A stretch of 64,000 bases of DNA. Source: Pogostemon cablin. Taxonomy: Eukaryota > Streptophyta > Magnoliopsida > Lamiales > Lamiaceae. Of this stretch, positions 33,526 through 45,060 are shown one piece after another (position 1 is the first letter of the stretch; every line of letters begins with the position of its first letter). The stretch is from assembly GCA_023678885.1 (NCBI GenBank), contig CM042962.1, positions 19,110,336-19,174,335 on the forward strand. Reading direction: 5' to 3'. The notes beneath the pieces are model-generated. The model saw nothing but the letters and a program-made list of their open reading frames with translations, searched no databases and was not told the DNA's origin. A program made the translations under genes and the position numbers.

Positions 33526-36500
33526 CACTACAAGAAACTGTCAGATTACCGATAGAAATTTTCATCGGTAATGTATGAAAAATCCATCGCTAAACAGTTT
33601 ACCGATGGATTACCAACGAAAATCGGACGATCGCTACTTTGATGGTCGATAATTATTTACCGATGGATTTTTAAATTCGTCGAAAATTTCCACCGGAAAA
33701 TATAATTATTCGTCGGTAATTATGCAAATAAAATTCATCGGAAGCCAAAAAATAGCAACGAAAATTCCGACAGAATTATTCCATCTCTAATTTCTGATGG
33801 AAAAATCCTTCTGTAAATACAAAATATAGGGTCATATAATACTTATTTTAGTGACGGAATTACCGACGGAATAAATTACCGACGAAAAAATCCGTCGGCA
33901 AATTCCAAATATAGTGTCTTATAACACCATGTTAGCGACGGAATTGCCGACTGAATATATTACCGATGGATTTTTCCGTCGATAAAATGTTAAAACTGAG
34001 ATTTGGCGACGGAAAATTCGTCACTAAAGTATTTATAAATTTGTCATTTATATTTTTAAATTAATATTAATACCTAAAATAAACAAAAATTGTAATTAAA
34101 TAAACCTTCAAAACACAATCTAATATAAAATCTCCACAATTTCAAATAAAGATCCAAATTCGTCACAAAATATCAAATCCTACTAAATCCATGTTACAAA
34201 ATATCTGAATACATTAAACATGCTCACGAATCTCCTAAATCTGCATCAACATCATGCTCACGAATCTCTTGAATCTGCATCAATATCATTCTCACTAATT
34301 TTCCAAATCAGCATCATCATCTGCATCAACATCAGTGATATTATTCCCGACACCTGCCATCTTCAACCCAAAAGGGTTTTTTTTCTAATTTGAAAATTGT
34401 AAAATAAGAAAAGAAAAGAAGACTACATAAGCACCCATTGTGGAAAAGAAATGGTGCATGCTTAAACCTGCTGCAGATTCCCTTAAAACAACAAAAGAAG
34501 GGATATAAAATGATAGCTTTATGCAAATAAATTTATTCTGCAGCATGCTTCTTTTTCTCCAAAAGATATAACATGTGTGACAGACTGAAAATGATGTAGA
34601 ATATAAAATTTGATATATTCAGATGAAAGGTGCCACACCTTCCACGAAAAACAAAACCACCCAAGACATAAAATAGAAAATTCACCAGGAAATTAATCAA
34701 GAAAAAAAATGGCATACAAAAATAGGTGTTAAAGAAAAACAAAAGTAGCAAACAAATATGTGAGAGCAAAAGCTCGTCTGCATTCCGTAAAGATTTTCTG
34801 CAAATTTCTTAAATCATAGTAAAATGAATAATTGATCAAAAAATGTATAGTACACACAGGTCATGCCCAAAAACATAAAGATCTTTAACTGGGTGAGAAA
34901 ATGAAAAAAAATCATATTTTTCAACTCAAGAGCATCAAAGCATTTAGAGCAAGCATGATACTTGGAAGCATAGAACTTAAATTCTCAACTAATGATATCC
35001 AATTACATCTCTAAGGACTAAACAATAAATCAGTCTAAATAATAAATCAGTCAAAGGTGGATGCCAATTTTTAACATATAGAATTAGCTAAACAAGTCTG
35101 TGTATTCATAATTATTGTGATTTTCATGCAGCGATAAAACATTTATTTTGTTATTTTTCCTAAGTTAAGGAACATACATAGAATACAAAACTATCACACA
35201 AGTATTATCCTAAAAATAATACAAATCTAAGAAAATCCAAATACAGATTAGTGTAAATTCAAGTATTATCTATTTTCTTAAAAAAAAAAAAACTTAATAA
35301 TGAAAACCCAAATTCACATTAAAAAAAAGACATAATATGAAATTAATGATATTAATCATATATGGTAAAACTAGTTTAGTAAGAAAATTTAAGTGTACCT
35401 CTTGTTATTTAATATATATTTTGGCTCTTCAAGCTTTGAAATTTGACATCTAAATGAATTTACAACATAAACAACATAAATATACAATTATAGAAAATCA
35501 AGAACAGCAAGTTTTACATAGTTAGTCAATAACTTGTGGTTTTAAGTAATTGCATGAAAGTCACTAAAAGTTAAAAAAATAAATGACATAATGAATCACT
35601 AAAAATCTTGGCAGAGTATTTCATGAACTAGACTTTGATGGTTCAAGTTTATTCCAAATTTTAAAAACTTTTATGGTATAATAATTATCTTTTATGGTTC
35701 ATGTTTATTCTCAACTTTTAAAAACTTTTATGGTATAATTATCTTTTCAATTATAAATAAGGAAAAACCACAATATGATTCAATATATCCATTTTTCACA
35801 GCAACTTACTCAAAAATCTTTTAAAAGCAATTGTCCAAAAACCAATATTAATTTTTATTGGGCCAAACTTTTTATCTTTTCCAAAACTAATAAAATCCAG
35901 AAAAATAAAAAAGTTAATTATATGTTCTAAAGCTCTCCAAAATTGGTCAAGGGAACCAAGTATTGACCCATTTCAGCCAAGCCATAACAGCTGAGACATG
36001 AGTTAACAGTAGTAATCATCATCAATGTTTGAAATTCAAACATATTAGTAATAGCTTTCTCAAGCAACCAAATATATAAAGATGGCACATGTTTATATAT
36101 AAGATAAACAAGTTTGCATTTACAACTAAATAAAGCAGCACAAAATTTAAGTGTCATAGAGCAGCTGAATTACTTAAAGCATCTTGTGACATAGCATTAT
36201 TAAATGAAACAACTTCACTCTCGGGTATTCCGATTCCGAAGCTTTATGATTGGATCCCTTACATTCCATTTCTCAGTCATTAAAGAGAACATTAACGTAT
36301 AATGAACAAAAAAACTTCAACATTCGCTATGCATTCGAAAAATTAATTTTGCATAGGATGCAGTTTGAATTTCAGCTACACAACACAAGTTTGAGTCTTC
36401 ATTTATAACCCACATAATGATTGTGATTAATGCAGACGTAATGAAATAAGATGAACAAGTTTGGCGAAATGAGTGAGAAAGGGGAAATGACACCACTTGG

Positions 36501-36980
36501 CGATTCCAACCCCACTTTTTTCCAAATAAAATCCACTCACCCATGTATATAATTAAATTAAACAAACACATTCCTAAAAATTAATCTCAAAAAGCATGGA
36601 TATAACACCATACCTACGTAGTAGCAAATTAAAAGTGAACATAGTATTGTAATAAAGCTACATTAGTAATCACAAGTATTGAGGGGTGGACATGATTTGA
36701 TAGTATAGTTTGGAATAATATATGGAGTAATTAATTATCCACTAACTGCTAAAACTTAATGCCCCAACAACAATAAAATGTTGTCCCTCTACTTTATGAA
36801 TTTATTCATTTTGAATATTCTTATATGATCCCTAGCTAGCTTCAATAGAATATTTTAAGTGTTAAAATAAATAAATAGTATTGTAATAAGGAGTGAACTA
36901 CTTGTATCGGTGGTTGCTTTTAAAGTGAGCTGCAAAAAAAATTAAGAAGCTCTCTTGAGAAAATAATCTTGTTGAAGAAG

Positions 36981-37050
36981 ATGAAGAAGAACATCACCTT
37001 AATTCTCTATCTCCTTTTTTCTGCACTTCTTTTTTCAACTTCTTTTGCAG
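36981..37050 (+). other. Orphan signal-peptide exon inside CACTA element
   Basis: ATG at 36981 opens 23 codons with a basic start (MKKN), a hydrophobic core (ITLILYLLFSALLFSTS) and a small-residue end FA, a classic secretory signal. It stops at a donor-like CAG|GTGTTT in phase 1. Many small secreted plant peptides, including defensin-like ones, have such a first exon with a phase-1 intron after the signal. No second exon with a Cys pattern is seen in the next ~600 bp. Probably a captured gene piece; identity unknown. Confidence 0.45.
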
Positions 37051-37466
37051 GTGTTTTAACTTTTTTTAAAACATACATGAAATGGGTTAACTCACACCTC
37101 TGTCTTAAATCTTTTTGTCCTTCTATCCTGTATTTTCATCCAATCACACCCCTGAACTAATCATCAAGATTCTACCTCTAAAAGAATTGACAGCACAAAT
37201 ACAAATTTGTTACCCACTGACAAAGGGCTCCATCAAAGTGTTAGTAATTCTAGTCGAAGTACTGAGAAACAAAGAAAATTCATATTAAAGGCTCAACCCC
37301 CCTCCGTTTTCCATTTCTTACATATAAAAACTAGAACCCTAGAACAAGATACATCTTAACATGTAAATGGTAAAATAAAAATAATTAATTGATGATATTT
37401 TGAAATCACAAAACTAGTTAATAAAAAAAGCAGCTTCTCTGTAGAAATCAAAGAAAATGCATATAC

Positions 37467-37680
37467 CTGGTGTTTGGTGAGATGGCATCAATGTTTTGAC
37501 GGTGCTGCGGTCGCAATTTTTCGGGGGCAAAAAGCAACACGGTGACGGGTGATTCGGTCAGACGGCTATTCATAAACTGGGTGTCGACACTTTCCGGCTG
37601 CGGTTCTGTAGCGGCGTTCTTTTCCCGCAATGGCCCAACGGCTCGACGGATTGGCAGGGTGGATTCGTTTTAGGGTTGGT
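37467..37680 (-). other. Exon-like GC-rich piece on minus strand of CACTA element
   Basis: GC-rich island in AT-rich DNA. On the minus strand it is open for ~55 codons (TEPQPESVDTQFMNSRLTES, then VLLFAPEKLRPQHRQ) and ends at a good donor ACCAG|GTATAT. It could be the first exon of the element's own lost gene or a captured host exon. No family recognised. Confidence 0.3.
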
Positions 37681-38226
37681 GCGTAATGGAGACAACCCTA
37701 ATAAGATTTCAAAGGCAGCCCTACTACTTTTAAAAAAAGAGGTTTTTACATTACTAACGGAATAATCTGTCGGTAAATTAAAGAATAAAGTTATTTAAAA
37801 AAATAAAATTTTATATCTACCGACAGATTTAATCGGTAAATTAAAAAAATTTAGTATTCAATTTACAGACGGATAAAATCCGTCGGTAAAATAAAAACTA
37901 TATTTTCTTTAAAAAATATTAAAAATATTTAATCTGTCGGTAAATTAAAGTTTCAAATTAATTTTTTTAAAATAAAATTTATTATAATTACCGACGAAAA
38001 ATAGTCGTCGATAATTTTTCAGCATTTAATACTTCCAAAATAATGACGCATTTACCGATGGAATAAAAACCGTTGGTAATCAATCACAAAAATCGTCAGA
38101 GATTTCTTGCAGTATTTTTTTAAAAATAAATCATATTATATAAAAAACATCGATAATCCACTGGCAATTACCGATGAAAAAAATCCATCAGTAATTCCGT
38201 CAGTATTCCGGCAGTTTCTTGTAGTG

Positions 38227-39357
38227 CAGGGTGCTGGAGCTAAAGACAATTCTAGGCGGATTGCCGCATTCAAGTTCTCTTTGATTGATAAGGCAGAAGC
38301 TTGTTATGAGACTCTTGATGCCACAAACTACAATACATGCAACCAACTGCAGCAGAAGTTCTTGGAGAGATACATGTCACCCTCAAAGGTTTTCAGAATA
38401 AAGCAAGAGATTACCCAATTTATTATGAATCAGGGTGAGAAATTCCATGAGGCGTGGGATAGGTTTAAACACATGCTCAAGCAGTGTCCACAACATGGGA
38501 TGTCTAAGGCTCAATACATAAGTAGCTTCTACTATGGTTTGGATTGTGAGTCACGTATTCTTATTGATGCATCACCAGGTGGAGCGCTATTATCTAAGAT
38601 AACACTTGAAGCAGAAAAGTTGTTTGAAGACATTTCTATGAATTCACGTGACTGGCCTACGGAAAGAGTAAGAGGATCTTATGAACTAGGTAAGGTGGCT
38701 CAGGTTGAACATCAAGTGGTGAACCCGAATAGGGATGATGAGATTGTCTCTAGTCTAGCTAACATTAACAAGCTACTAGAGTCCCAGCAGAAGTAGATTG
38801 CAGAGTTGACACAAAGGGGGCCTAGTATCCAGCAGCAAGAAGCGAAGAGTGTTGAAGATACCTTCAATCGATACATGGCTAAGAATTATGCAAGAGTTGA
38901 TAGTCTTGAGGGTACTATGAATGCTAATCATACAAATTTATCTAAACAGTTGAAGGACCTTACTTTGATTATGGGGCAGATGGTTGGGAACATGAATCAA
39001 TTGATACAAACTTTGGAAAAAGGAATGTTCTCGTCTCAAGGCATAATGAACACGAAAGAGTACAAAGCCATCACGTTAAGGTCAGGAATGCAGTATGAAG
39101 ATCCGATGATGCCGGAGGTCGAAAATGGAGAGAAAATAAGCCCACTCGACCACAGCTCGACCAAACCATTTGGTCGAGCAACGGTCGAGCAACACGTTCC
39201 AGAACAGAGAAACGATGCTTGGTTTTCAGATTCCCCGCTCGACAACCACTTGACTAAACTCTTTGGTCGAGCAATACACTGTAGGGCTGAAAAATCACGA
39301 TTAGTTTACAGGGACCTCGCTCGACCAAGAAGATCCCACTCGACCAGACCATTCTAG
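38227..39357 (+). pseudogene. Element B gag capsid and linker
   Basis: Resumes after the CACTA end with QGAGAKDNSRRIAAFKFSLI, then LQQKFLERYMSPSKVFRIKQ, GEKFHEAWDRFKHMLKQCPQ, ISSFYYGL and LIDASPGGALLSKI, the retrotransposon gag domain of Athila type. A stop at 38794-38796 splits it; the second frame (38806-39357) has a coiled linker (SLEGTMNANHTNLSKQL) and KEYKAITLRSG, a motif conserved before protease in Athila polyproteins. No CCHC knuckle is seen. Gag would assemble particles; this copy is broken. Confidence 0.8.
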
Positions 39358-39560
39358 TCGAACTGAGGTCGAGCGGCCATCTGTAGAACTGAACAGCCAT
39401 ATTCCGATTATAGGGACATTGCTCGACCAGTTTCACCACGCTCGACTAGACCATTCTGGTCAAGCAGTGGTCGAGCGACCCCATTTGGCTCTCGTTTCTA
39501 CGCAGTCACCCCAGGAGGTCCATTCGATCAGACGTTCGAGTCGAGCATTCAAGCAATGAA
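39120..39560 (+). repeat. TCGACC-rich repeats after gag
   Basis: About four imperfect units of roughly 100 bp (CTGTAGGGCTGA at 39279 recurs as CTGTAGAACTGA at 39381), each holding CTCGACCA and its inverse TGGTCGAG. The first part is in frame with gag; later units carry stops. Confidence 0.65.
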
Positions 39561-39765
39561 GATGCTCGTAGAGACTCAATCATGCAAGAGCATAGATGTG
39601 GTTCTAACTTGTTCAATCTTGATTTTAATAGGACAGAGCTCTGAATTTGAGTGGAAGATTGACAAGGAGCCGTCTAGACAGCCATGGGAGGAAGAAAATT
39701 CTTAGGATCATAATTTGGTAACCAAGAAAGGTGAGGTGTTGAGTGTAGACAAGAAGAGGGAAAGG

Positions 39766-41144
39766 TGTTAGATTGTATACTAAAAATTGAGCTTTTTGTA
39801 TGAACAATGTTATAACAATTTATTTGAAATGAGAATCATTGATCAAATGATTGTGTCTTATAATTTATTTATATGTTCGATGCAATAGTCCACTTACATT
39901 ACACTGTAGATAATATGTTGTACGACAACACGCGGAAGATCATATTATCAGTTTTCTTATAAAGTATAAACAGATGCTTACAACTGAGATAGACATGGAC
40001 TCTCTATTGGGATGGTTGTAGTGTGATTTGGTATTAGTTTGTATTAACTATAAAATCACACTAATGCACTTTGTGTATTGAGTAGGACCGCTTGAGATCG
40101 TTCGACTTATACTGACTATATAGGAGAACTTGATCTCAGTTATTAAGGATGTCCGTACTCTTAATCCCTATACAATAACCTCGACACGTAAGGCAGTATG
40201 TATTTCTTTGATTCATCAATGGCTGAGATTTACAAGTAATTAAATCAACAAACTCGGTGAGTTGGGAAATAGTGCTGTCTCTATGGTGTCTTGTTGATTC
40301 TAAAAGAAATTCGTGTCCGATATAGGTTGATGATGTCCCCTTGAGGAGCTCATAAGAATTATCATGTAAACCCTGCAGGTGGATTTATTTCGACATGATA
40401 ATGAGGTTGAGTGATACTACTCTCGGATGAGATATTAATTAATGGAGTTGTGTCAGTAACTTTATTAATTAATGGGCATTGTATATCTTAAACATGGGGA
40501 GACTAATTGGCTCATAATAAGAAGGAGTCCATAACATAATTATGGGATTAGAACGATAGTACAGTAATAATATTTTAGTGGTATATATTATTATTATTGG
40601 ACTTTAGTATAAGTTTTGGGCTAAGCTTGGATACTTAAGCCCAATGGAGGCCCAACTCTAATTTTCCTCCTGGTCCCTGTTGTAGCCCATATATAAGTCA
40701 TCTCAGCTGTCTAGAAATCCTAACTGAAAAGTAATTCACGCCTAACACTATGAGGAGGGTGAGGGAACAGCAGATTGAGAAGATCTCGAGGATTGTCGCC
40801 CACACGACATCGAGATTGGACTTGGGAATACAGCAGAAGATCGGAAGGTTGTTCGCTGCTGTTGTTCGTCAACTTCCATAATTTTTCTAAAATCGTGTAG
40901 AACTACAAACTAGACATGTGATAACTCCGTTGGAAACCCACTGAAGAGGGGATCGTTTTGGCGTGTAGATCACTCAAATCCGAGATCAAATGAGAGAGTT
41001 ATGCCCAGCTGCCAGCGAGAATTCATCATCTTCTTCAACATACCCTGGTGAAAGGTAATACGTTTCTATATTTCTTGCTTCCGCAGATTTAGAAATGCAT
41101 GGAACCATAACAGTTCACATTAACCAAATGATCGAACGCCAACA
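39766..41144 (+). repeat. Copia 5' LTR
   Basis: 1379 bp, TGTTAG...CCAACA, with CATATATAAG core-promoter-like sequence at 40690 and a ~165-bp segment (40872-41032) absent from the LTR at 456. Confidence 0.9.
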
Positions 41145-41146
41145 AT

Positions 41147-41158
41147 TGGTATCAGAGC
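41147..41158 (+). promoter_or_regulatory. Primer-binding site, copia
   Basis: TGGTATCAGAGC, exact initiator-Met tRNA primer site. Confidence 0.95.
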
Positions 41159-43020
41159 ATCAGTTTCGTGGTGAAGCGTGACACGTTTGGCTAGGGTTTA
41201 TGTGGATTATGTATTTTTATTTGGAATACAATCACACGTGAGAATTAGGGTTTGGTTTTATTGTATAATCTATGAATATCCCTATGTGAAACCCTATATC
41301 TGTATCGTCGATCGTGTGCGTTTATCATCAAATCCTATTCGGTGAGAATCACGCCTGGAAAAAGAAGAGAGGAACACGATGTCGGGCGTGTTGCGCATGG
41401 CTAGACAAGCGATGGCATGTGATGGCCGAGCGAACAGCACTCGGTGTCAGGCTTGGGTTCCACGTTAAGCATGGAGAGGTGCCATGTGAATATCTTCGTG
41501 GACGAATATGCGTTCTGGATGTCCAGTATTACGCGTGGTTGTACACACGGTTACGGCCGAAATCAGGGCTGGTGCGCGGCAGATGCAGGCATGCACGGCA
41601 GGCGTTGGCACGCGGATTCTTGTGCAACGGGGGCACGACTAGTGTTGTTACCCTACACGAGTCGTGCAGATGTTTTCTGCCTAGCAGTTGGCCTCGTTTC
41701 GGTGATTTGAAATTTTTTGCATTTAATTCGTATTATATAACTGCCATAATTTATTTAATTGTCTATTATTATTATATATGGTTGATGTTCGATATCGATG
41801 ATTTCGATAATCTGGACGATATCTTTGATTTCGATAATCTGGAATTTTTTTGAAAATTTGATAATTTGGTCGATATCGATGATTTTGATAATCTGGACGA
41901 TATCGACAGTCAATATCAATGGTTTTGAAAATTTGATCATCTTAAATTCTTTGTCTATATTTGTTCTTGGTGGCGAACAATCGAATTTACTGATATTTGT
42001 ACAAGTTTACTGGTGTCGAATTTACTGATATTTGAACAATCGATATTTGTGCCGTAATAGGATCATGCTAGGTTGCATATTTGAAGAATCGAATTTACTG
42101 ATATTTGCACACCAGTGGAATTTAGTGGTGTCTATATTTGTGCTTGTTATATATGTATGCATGATTCTCTGTGATTTACTGTCTTTTGTGCCGTAATAGG
42201 AGCATGCTAGGTTGCATATTTTATTCTGGATATTATATGCATGTATAAACACTCGGTGTTAAATAACTAAGTGGGAGAGGGGATTGGTAAATAATTCCCG
42301 CGCCTCCATTATAGGTTTGTTAGCAATGTGAATAAACTTACGCGTCGGCATTAGGGTCTTCCTCCCCATCGGATGAGTTTATTCATGGATTGCTGGAATA
42401 GACTTCTTTAATTAATTATTATTTGTATGTGATGCACATGAACTTGCGCGTTGGCTATAGTACCTTCCTCCCCATCGGATGAGTTTATTTGCGGATCACT
42501 GTACGAACTTATAATTGATTACTGTAGGAAGTTATCCGAGCGCGTGTGTACTTCTCCATCTGTAAGGCACATAAGCTTGCGCAGTGGACTTGGGGTCAAA
42601 TAATAGTGTACACTTAGGTGTGAATAATAAGTATCCTCCTCATCGGAGTCACTGCTATTATTTGCATGGCTAAAGAGGAACCGACTATTAATTATTTTAT
42701 CATGAGATTAGGTTGACAAATGAAATTAATGGATAAAATCTTCTCTTGTAAATGTTTAGGTTTGTATACGTCCACACTATCATGGCATGCAGACTCACGG
42801 TGCTTGAGATGTTGGTGAATTTTATTTTATGTTATTTTGAGGGAATCAATATAAAAGGATAAATTCGAAGTTTGATCGGTGTATTTATTTATGATTCTCT
42901 GAATTTTCAAAATGGTTTTATCTCGCTTATTGTTTACTAAAAGAAACATTTTTACTTGATCAAAATTAGATGATTAGAAAAGAATCTAGGCTTTGAATTT
43001 TACTGCTTAGGAAAATACAT
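41159..43020 (+). other. Copia leader with internal repeats
   Basis: Non-coding. GC-rich at 41370-41690, where a 179-codon ORF (41314-41853) looks like chance: no homology, Asp/Tyr-rich end from a simple repeat. 41790-41935 repeats GATATCGATGATTTCGATAA-like units. TGCCGTAATAGGA...CATGCTAGGTTGCATAT occurs near 42050 and 42190. ACTTRCGCGTYGGC plus CCTCCCCATCGGATGAGTTT recurs at 42336, 42442 and (diverged) 42575. Similar units occur inverted at 15680-15790. Confidence 0.65.
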
Positions 43021-43029
43021 ATGTGTTCT

Positions 43030-43400
43030 CACTAAGGATGTTCCATGATGCCTATTAATGTCTCTAGTGGAGAGGTGAGAGGTTCATAGAAATATGATGG
43101 TCTCATGCGACTCTTTATATACTTGAGTAAGTTAGAAAGGCAAGAGGTCATGGATAAGTTGATGAATTAATTGAGAATGCTTGGAGTAGAAATTGAAGGG
43201 GAAACCTAGATCAATTTATTCTTCATAATTTGCCTGGATGTTTTAAGCAAGTTCTACCTGAAATATGAGAGGTTGTATATGGTGGGGAATTTCTGACAAA
43301 CATGTGGCAAGGAAAATCAATTTTTCATCGAGATGTGAACAAGGTTAGTATCTTATTCACTAGTTGTTAAAGCATGATTAGTGATGGTATTTACTAACAC
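43030..43400 (+). pseudogene. Copia gag relic
   Basis: Scattered frames recall the gag at 14794-15393: ARGHGVDELIENAW-like and LDQFILHNLPGCFKQVLPE, compared with DIVLQSLPKNFEQF. Stops occur every few dozen codons. Not translatable. Confidence 0.45.
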
Positions 43401-43435
43401 GTTGTGTGTAGAAGACATGACAGCATAGTCTTTTA

Positions 43436-43450
43436 GTATAAGTTGGAGAT
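43436..43450 (+). promoter_or_regulatory. Copia polypurine tract
   Basis: AGTATAAGTTGGAGAT just before the 3' LTR; one substitution from the copy at 441-455. Confidence 0.6.
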
Positions 43451-44843
43451 TGTTGGATTGTATACTAAAAGTCTAGCTTTTTGTATGAACAATGTTATAA
43501 TAATTTATTTGAAAAGAGAATCATTGATCAAATGATTCCGTCTTATAATTTATTTATATGTTCGATGCAATAGTCCACTTACTTTATACTGTAGATAATA
43601 TGTTGTACGACAACATGCAGAAGATCATATTATCAGTTTCCTTATAAAGTATAAACAGAAGCTGACAACCGAGATAGACAGGGACTCTCTATCGGGATGG
43701 TTGTAGTGTGATTTGGTATTAGTTTGTCTTGACTATAAAATCACATTAATGCACTTTGTGTATTGAGTAGGACCGCTTGAGATCGTTCGACTTATACTGA
43801 CTATATAGGAGAACTTAATCTCAGTTATTATGGATGTTCTTGCTCTTAATCCATATACAATAACCTCGACACGTAAAGCAGTATGTATTTTTTTTATTCA
43901 TCAATGGGTGAGATTTACATGTAATTAAATCAACAAAATCAGTGAGTTCGAAAATAGTGTTGTCTCTATGGTGTGCTGTTAATTGTAGAAGGAATCCGTG
44001 TCCGATAAAGGTTGATGATGTCCCCTTGAGGAGCTCATAATGATTATCGTGTAAACCCTGCAAGTGGATTTATTCCGGCATGATAATGAGGTTGAGTGGT
44101 ACTACTCTCGGATAAGATATTAATTAATGGAGTTATCAGTAACTTAATTAATTAATGGGCATTGTATATCTTAAACATGGGGAGACTAACAGGCTCATAA
44201 TAAGAAGGAGCCCATAACGTAATTATGGGATTAGAACGGTAGTGCAGTAATAATATTGTAATGGTATATATTATTATTGGACTTAAATATAAGTTTTGGG
44301 CTAAGCTTGGATACTTAAGCCCAATGGAGGCTCAACTCTAATTTATCCTCCTGGTCACTGCTGTAGCTCATATATAAGTCATCTCAACTGTCCGGAAAAC
44401 CTAACTGAAAAGTAATTCACACCTAACACTGTGAGAGGATAAGGAAACAGCAGATTGAGAAGATCTCAAGGATCGTCGCCCATACGACGTCGAGATTGGA
44501 CATGGGAATACAGCAGAAGATCGGAAGGTTGTTTGCTGCTGTTGTTCGTCAACTTTCACAATTTTTCTAAAATCTTGGGGAACTCCAAACTAGACATGTG
44601 ATAACACCGTTGGAAAGCCACTGAAGAGAGGAACGTTTTGGCGCGTACATCACATAAATCCGAGATCGAATGAGAGAGTTATGCCCAAAATGATGAGGCT
44701 GCACTGGCTGCCAACGAGAATTCATCATCTTCTTCAACATACCCTGGTGAAAGGTAATACGTTTCTATATTTCTTGCTTCCGCTGATTTAGAAATACATG
44801 GAATCCTAATGGATCACGTTAACCAAATGATCGAACGCCAACA
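43451..44843 (+). repeat. Copia 3' LTR
   Basis: 1393 bp, TGTTGG...CCAACA, close to the 5' LTR with scattered differences. The ORF at 44809-45060 spans the LTR end and flanking element B and is chance. Confidence 0.9.
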
Positions 44844-45060
44844 AAAAGAAGTATTTGAAGGTGAGGATGCGAGAAGACCGTCCTCCGATCAAGTAGCCTA
44901 CAAAGCGGTATTCAGTCCTGACTCTTCGATGTTAAACATGAGCGCTTGTTGGGGGCTTGTCCCTTCCATTTTATTGCCTTATTATTTCTTTCGTGTGAGT
45001 GAGAAGTTATTATATTTGAAGTGCTCACATTTCGGCAATTACATCTCTTTACAAACTTAG
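44844..45060 (+). pseudogene. Element B end-of-pol remnant
   Basis: GATGTTAAACATGAGCGCTT followed by GTTGGGGGC resembles the conserved GACGTTAAA...AGCGCT...GGGAGGC stretch that follows pol in plant gypsy elements (compare 62067-62095 in element D). So the deletion in B removed everything from the gag-protease linker to the end of pol. Confidence 0.5.

Larger units (their letters stand above)
33526..38226. mobile_element. CACTA (En/Spm-type) non-autonomous element, 4.7 kb
   Basis: Perfect 15-bp inverted ends CACTACAAGAAACTG (33526-33540 and, inverted, 38212-38226). About 500 bp at each end is packed with TACCGACGGA/TCCGTCGGTA words, the subterminal transposase-binding pattern of this superfamily. 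The flanking triplets AAA and CAG do not match, so the 3-bp target duplication is lost or altered. No transposase is recognisable in the interior (34050-37740), which is AT-rich and holds two exon-like pieces (36981-37050 plus; 37467-37680 minus). Other ORFs inside are low-complexity chance frames. It disrupts gag of element B. Confidence 0.85.
39766..44843 (+). mobile_element. Internally deleted copia element
   Basis: 5.1 kb: two LTRs of ~1.38 kb, initiator-Met primer site, leader with repeats, a decayed gag remnant and the 3' polypurine tract. Pol is absent: the gag relic runs almost straight into the 3' UTR, which matches 418-455 of the first copia (GACATGACAGCATAGTC versus GATATGGCAGCGTAGTC). 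Flanks AAAGG and AAAAG form a 5-bp duplication with one mismatch. Non-autonomous; it is inserted in element B. Confidence 0.85.

Noticed and set aside
33546..34040. Regularly spaced short repeats resembling a CRISPR array
   Set aside because: They are TACCGACGGA-type subterminal motifs in both orientations without uniform spacers, as expected of a CACTA end.
34341..36571. Several 60-84-codon minus-strand ORFs inside the CACTA element
   Set aside because: Hydrophobic, low-complexity translations from AT-rich DNA with no transposase motifs.
33520..38229. 3-bp target duplication for the large CACTA element
   Set aside because: Flanking triplets AAA and CAG differ, and the gag frame does not rejoin cleanly, so no duplication is claimed.
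41314..41853. 179-codon ORF in the copia leader
   Set aside because: No domain, no conserved start, Asp/Tyr-rich end created by a GATATCGATGATTT-type repeat; overlaps another ORF in a second frame. The GC-rich leader readily gives chance openings.
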